Shown one piece after another: positions 60,121 to 64,000 of a DNA stretch of 64,000 nucleotides (within the stretch, counting starts at the first letter, position 1; the number at the start of each line of letters is the position of its first letter). Below the pieces are notes generated by a model that was given only the letters and a program-made list of their open reading frames with translations, made no database searches and was not told the DNA's origin. Both the position numbers and the translations under genes were made by a program. Origin of the DNA: Scolanthus callimorphus (Eukaryota > Cnidaria > Anthozoa > Actiniaria > Edwardsiidae); contig CM066914.1 in assembly GCA_033964015.1 (NCBI GenBank), positions 7,369,831 through 7,433,830 on the forward strand, read 5' to 3'.

Positions 60121-60960
60121 CACTCGCACGATGGTGGGCTGACAGTTGACCTGTGCCTGCCCCTGTTTGTTTTTAGACTAGTCAATATGTAGTTCTGCAG
60201 CGCAGTATTTATAGTGAGAATTGAGTCACATTCAACAATTATTTAACGTAAGGCGGCAATATTATGTCAAGCTTCGTCTTATTTAAATTTGTCTATTTAA
60301 AAAAAACGTCGTTCTTTAATTACACTAAATCCGCTTGTGGATTTTTCTGTTCCGCTCAGTCAAACAGGCAGAGCCAATCGGGTTCTTGATCTGCTTCGCT
60401 TTCGTTGTTTTTCCGCTAGTTTTGCCAGGAAGGAAGTCAGATATGATTGCACTAAAAGGCTGTTTAACTGGCTCTGAAACTGACTGAAACTCAAAATAAA
60501 TAGGTGTTTTGCAAACGAGGATCGCGTAGACTGCTTGCAATCCCTTCTTAAAGCCTGGTTTCCATATGTTACAGCTGTCGCAGAACAATTTTGCTCACAG
60601 TAGCTGTTGCAGAACAAGTTTGTCAATGACAGCTGCGGCAGCTGCAAAATATGGTAACCAGGCTGTAGCGAAAATTCCGTAAATTCATAGAAGTCCATTT
60701 TACGCCTCCAAACAGCCAGTAAATAAACTCAAGCACGAAATTTCATTCAACGAATAATGGAAACCACATTTGCAATTTATTTAACAAATAATTACAAGTA
60801 AATTTTGGAAAATGTTCATTATTTAAATTTGTTTTTTAACAAAAACGTATGCTATTTAATTCGCATAAACCTACTCTGCTTGGCACCTATTTTATTGTTC
60901 GTAAAGTGGAAATGTTTGTTATTCAGCATTGTCAATGCCCATGGAGTTGTAAATAAAGTC
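60121..60960 (+). other. Probable ABCA 3' UTR and polyadenylation region
   Basis: AATAAA occurs at 60495-60500, 60722-60727 and 60952-60957. I cannot tell which is used. A MITE lies inside this stretch (60552-60664). Confidence 0.45.
60552..60664. mobile_element. 113-bp palindromic element (AGCCTGGTTTCCATAT ends)
   Basis: AGCCTGGTTTCCATATGTTA and its complement ATATGGTAACCAGGCT, with inner ACAGCTGTCGCAGAAC and GACAGCTGCGGCAGCTGC. No coding capacity. Confidence 0.78.
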
Positions 60961-61016
60961 GGAAAATGCAGTTTTTAGGTCATGTATTTTCTCTTGTAGT
61001 CACTAAACTAATAGTG

Positions 61017-61164
61017 AATTCGCCTTTGTCGCACGGCAGCCATCTTGGATTTTTTCTTACAGAAATGACTATGCGTGGGTGAGCTTACACGCTTGGCCTC
61101 GCTTTCATGCCAGCTTCGCTGTATTAGAAAATCCAAGATGGCTGCCGTGTGACAAAGGCGAATT
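61017..61164. mobile_element. 148-bp palindromic element with GGCAGCCATCTTGG arms
   Basis: Left AATTCGCCTTTGTCGCACGG then CAGCCATCTTGGATTTT, right AAAATCCAAGATGGCTGCCG then TGTGACAAAGGCGAATT. The arms contain AAGATGGC, the core of YY1 sites; any binding is inference. Confidence 0.8.
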
Positions 61165-61349
61165 ATTGAGTGAAATGTGAAATGGAATAAAAGTGAAAGA
61201 TACCAAATTCATTACTAGTAATACTGTCTACTGTTAACGTCAGGTCTGTTTTTGTGATCTTTAGCGTGCTTCCAGAAAATCACATGGCTCGCGAGTTGTC
61301 AGTTGTTTGGGGCTCCTGTGGAATTCGCAAACACCCGGCCGGCAGGGTT

Positions 61350-61597
61350 GCGAACTGTCCTGCCCGACCTCGTCGCCAGTGTCTTGTGGGTAATTTTCAA
61401 GAATGGCGGTTGGTCGAGCACAAGACCCTGGGGGAGGCTGAGTCACATGACCACTGTTTGAGGACATTGGAACGAAGTTGTCCTTTGTTTTGAAACGGTC
61501 ATGGTGACTCAGCCTCCCCCAGGGTCTTCTCCCGAGCTAACCGCCATTTTGAAAACGACCGAAAAGACCCTGGGGACGAGGTTTTGTCCTGCGAACT
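61350..61597. mobile_element. 248-bp palindromic element
   Basis: Outer arms GCGAACTGTCCTGCCCGACC and GTCCTGCGAACTGC; inner arms AGACCCTGGGGGAGGCTGAG/CTCAGCCTCCCCCAGGGTCT and AATGGCGGTT/AACCGCCATT. Confidence 0.75.
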
Positions 61598-63633
61598 GCC
61601 GAACGTATTTTGCGCATGTGGGGTACCCCCTCGGTACAAAATTGCCTACCCCATTTCCCGAACACGAATATGTTTGTGCGCTGTAACTACACAGTCCACT
61701 TGCGCGCCACGCGATTAGAACACAAATATTAAACAAAAAAGAGCGTGTAGGCAATTAACGTTCTGGTAAGTGATCTTTGAAATGTTTTCCACATGGCCGC
61801 TCTGACGCCATAGTGCGCTGTTTGACCGACACGGTAGCATTCGAGCGTGCACATGCCCGGGGAGGCTCACCTGTTTTATGGGTATGAATATTTAGTTTAT
61901 ATTATATTGGTTTAAAAATAAGGACAGTAAAGCGTATGGCCCTTGGAAAAGAAACTGGTATTTTGAGGGTGTAAAATATTAGGTCCCGCCCTTCGGTGTT
62001 TGCCTAGGGAGCCGCGTGCAAATAGAGCTCACTCGGAGAAATTCTGCGCATTTTTAAGCAATTATTGGACGATGTTTTTGAGATACCCGGAATAAACAAT
62101 GTCGAGACAAGTTATTCATCGCGATGAATAACTTATTTTTCTCTCAAGCAATTTCAAAAAATTCTTTGGGAGGAGAGTTGGTATCGTATTTTATTATCAG
62201 ACCGCTTAAATTGTGCCTCTTTAGTATTGTGTATTTTCTCCGACCACTAAAATCGTGTTCATCATCTCTCTTGCTGTCTTTTCGCGTTTTTCGAATGTTT
62301 ATCTTCTAGTAATTGAGCAATTTTGACCTCGTTTCAAGATGCGAAGCGAGAAGCCATCTTGCTTTGCTGCAAAATCGAATCTACGCGCCCTAGGCCCATG
62401 ATGCATTGCGTGCGTATATAAACCAAGTCCAAAAATCCCAAAGTAAAGCGCGCGCTCTTATCTCCATCGAAATTCACAAATTGTTATACCGGGCGGCGGA
62501 AGCAAATCTTTTTTTTTTTAGGGGGGGGGGGGGGGGGGGGGGGAGTCAGTGAAAGCTTTTTAATCCCCTTTTCACAAATGTTTCATTTTGTAAAAAAAAA
62601 TTCAATGACTGGAATAAGCTTTTTCTGATTCTCGAAATTTATGGTGGGAATTTCAAGTCTCGAGACTCGACGGCCGCGAAAATAAATCATTTGGTGCTAC
62701 CAAAAAGCTCGTCTGAAAAAAAGCAAGAGAAAAGCAGTTGCTGCCTTTTTTCGCTGTTTTTTTAAGTTCTAGATAAAGATGCGAACGGATTAATATGTTA
62801 CTGTAATTTGAGTAATTTTCCGATGAATTATATGCGAACTCTTCCAAACGACTAGCCGCGTTCGGCTTCCGTCATGTCAATTTCTTTGTCATTTCCTTAA
62901 AAAAAACTCGCAAACCCTGCGTGAAATCACCCGCAGAGCTGTTCACTCGTTTGATGACAGAAGTAGCGGTTTTGTTAGTTGGCGCGAACATTTTGGTCAC
63001 ATTTTTGTCAAGTGCAGTTTAGCTGCTTTTAGTACCAGAAATGTTTAGTACAAACAAAGATTTTTTCGATAACGGCTCGGTGCGGAAGACGACGCTGGGA
63101 TTACGCAACACGTAGGTTAAATTCAGAACAGTAAGTACAGCGAGGAAGTGCCGAAGATAGAGTCTTGACTAGTAAATATTTGTTAAGACTGAGAAAGGCT
63201 GAATTTACAATAAAACCTTCTCTACACAAGTGATTTTTCAGTAGTACGGATCGGGCTTTGTATCTGGCGCGCGTGGCTTGGTTCATGAAGATTGGGGAAT
63301 ATTGCATTCGAAAGAGAAGATTGTACCACACAATAATAAATTCCGAGCAAGTTTTACGATATTTGATTTGAAAAACTGATTTATAAAATATTTCGATAGG
63401 CCTACCGACAATTGAGAATTGGAATTGATATCTCGAGTGAGTTGTCCAATCACAAGCCAGAACACAAACAATGCGGCATTTGTCTGTCAATCAAACCAAC
63501 AAAATGGCAGCCCATAATTTTAGCCGTGCAGAAACGTCGCAGGACAAGGGAAAACAACTCTCCGTAGGCGCAAAAGTAGCTCGATTGGGTTTTTAGAAAT
63601 CAAGATTGCGGCGTCTTGGAGAGAGAATTTTCA
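61598..63633. other. Intergenic, no gene recognised
   Basis: Contains a poly(G) run near 62521-62543 and a segment (62935-62985) repeated at 9895-9960. No frame with family similarity on either strand. Confidence 0.45.
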
Positions 63634-63712
63634 ATGGACAGCACGTCCATAATTACGCAAGTGAATAAAGATGAAGAAGTAGAAGTCACTGGTCCATACG
63701 GACACGAGAAAT
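63634..63712 (+). CDS. Possible first coding exon of the next gene
   Basis: ATG at 63634 opens 26 codons (MDSTSIITQVNKDEEVEVTG then PYGHEK) up to a good GTGAGT donor at 63713. The product is acidic and then ends in a PYGHEK motif. I do not recognise it, and the next exon would be outside the window or beyond 63900. The call rests on the donor and codon character alone. Confidence 0.3.
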
Positions 63713-64000
63713 GTGAGTACAACCAATGCAAAATGCATTGCACTTTTGACGAAGTCGCAGGACGTTTTGGCGCGAGCCACACGAACGCGAACTTGTCTTC
63801 GAATATTCGGCGCTAAAACTTCTAGAATAGCCCCTGAGAGTGTGCATTTCAAGAGAGTTTATTATTACTAAAGTGCTTTATGTATTTTGGAAGCTTCTCC
63901 GAATACATCCGCTCCGTTGTTAATATGGCAAATGAATTGTTATTAACACATTCTAACGATTAGAGCCTGCTGCAAATGCCCTAGTTCAACGGTTTCTCCC

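Overview
The window is nuclear DNA of an animal, most probably an anthozoan cnidarian (sea anemone or coral). The case rests on spliced genes with GT-AG introns, animal-type protein families (ACSF3, ABCA3, a TMEM151-like membrane protein), an L1/Tx1-type non-LTR retrotransposon, and introns packed with small palindromic elements. The species is an inference; nothing here names it.

Layout. At the left edge (1-613, minus) lies the 5' end of ACSF3, a mitochondrial malonyl-CoA synthetase. A 476-bp head-to-head intergenic segment carrying one CRE octamer separates it from a large ABCA3-type lipid transporter on the plus strand. I assembled that gene by hand into 45 exons (1090-60120). Their summed coding length is 5661 nt, phase is kept at every junction, and the protein is 1886 aa with two transmembrane halves and two complete ATP-binding domains. 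It fills almost the whole window.

Intron 24 (23734-35883) holds two antisense genes of a TMEM151-like family. One is intact (32717-33841). The other is split by a 5.4-kb L1/Tx1-type LINE (25178-30555) flanked by a 12-bp target duplication. Intron 35 (41807-47397) carries an inverted repeat with arms of about 1.5 kb. Intron 40 (49493-57303) is a nest of insertions inside an older LINE remnant. The 3' end (60121-64000) is intergenic with several palindromic elements and one possible first exon of the next gene.

The least ordinary structure is a repeat family with up to four copies (15947-16080, 19511-20815, 44307-44720, about 52360-53726). Its arrays have a period of about 128 bp and combine an E-box with paired CRE octamers. 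Three copies carry a short hairpin whose stem shows a compensatory base-pair change. The same CRE core lies about 116 bp upstream of the transporter start codon. Separately, at least five splice donors of the transporter (exons 19, 22, 23, 26 and 43) have been copied into tandem repeats. How the genes work together: ACSF3 feeds mitochondrial fatty-acid synthesis and ABCA3 proteins move phospholipids, so the shared promoter segment could couple two lipid functions. That coupling is inference only.
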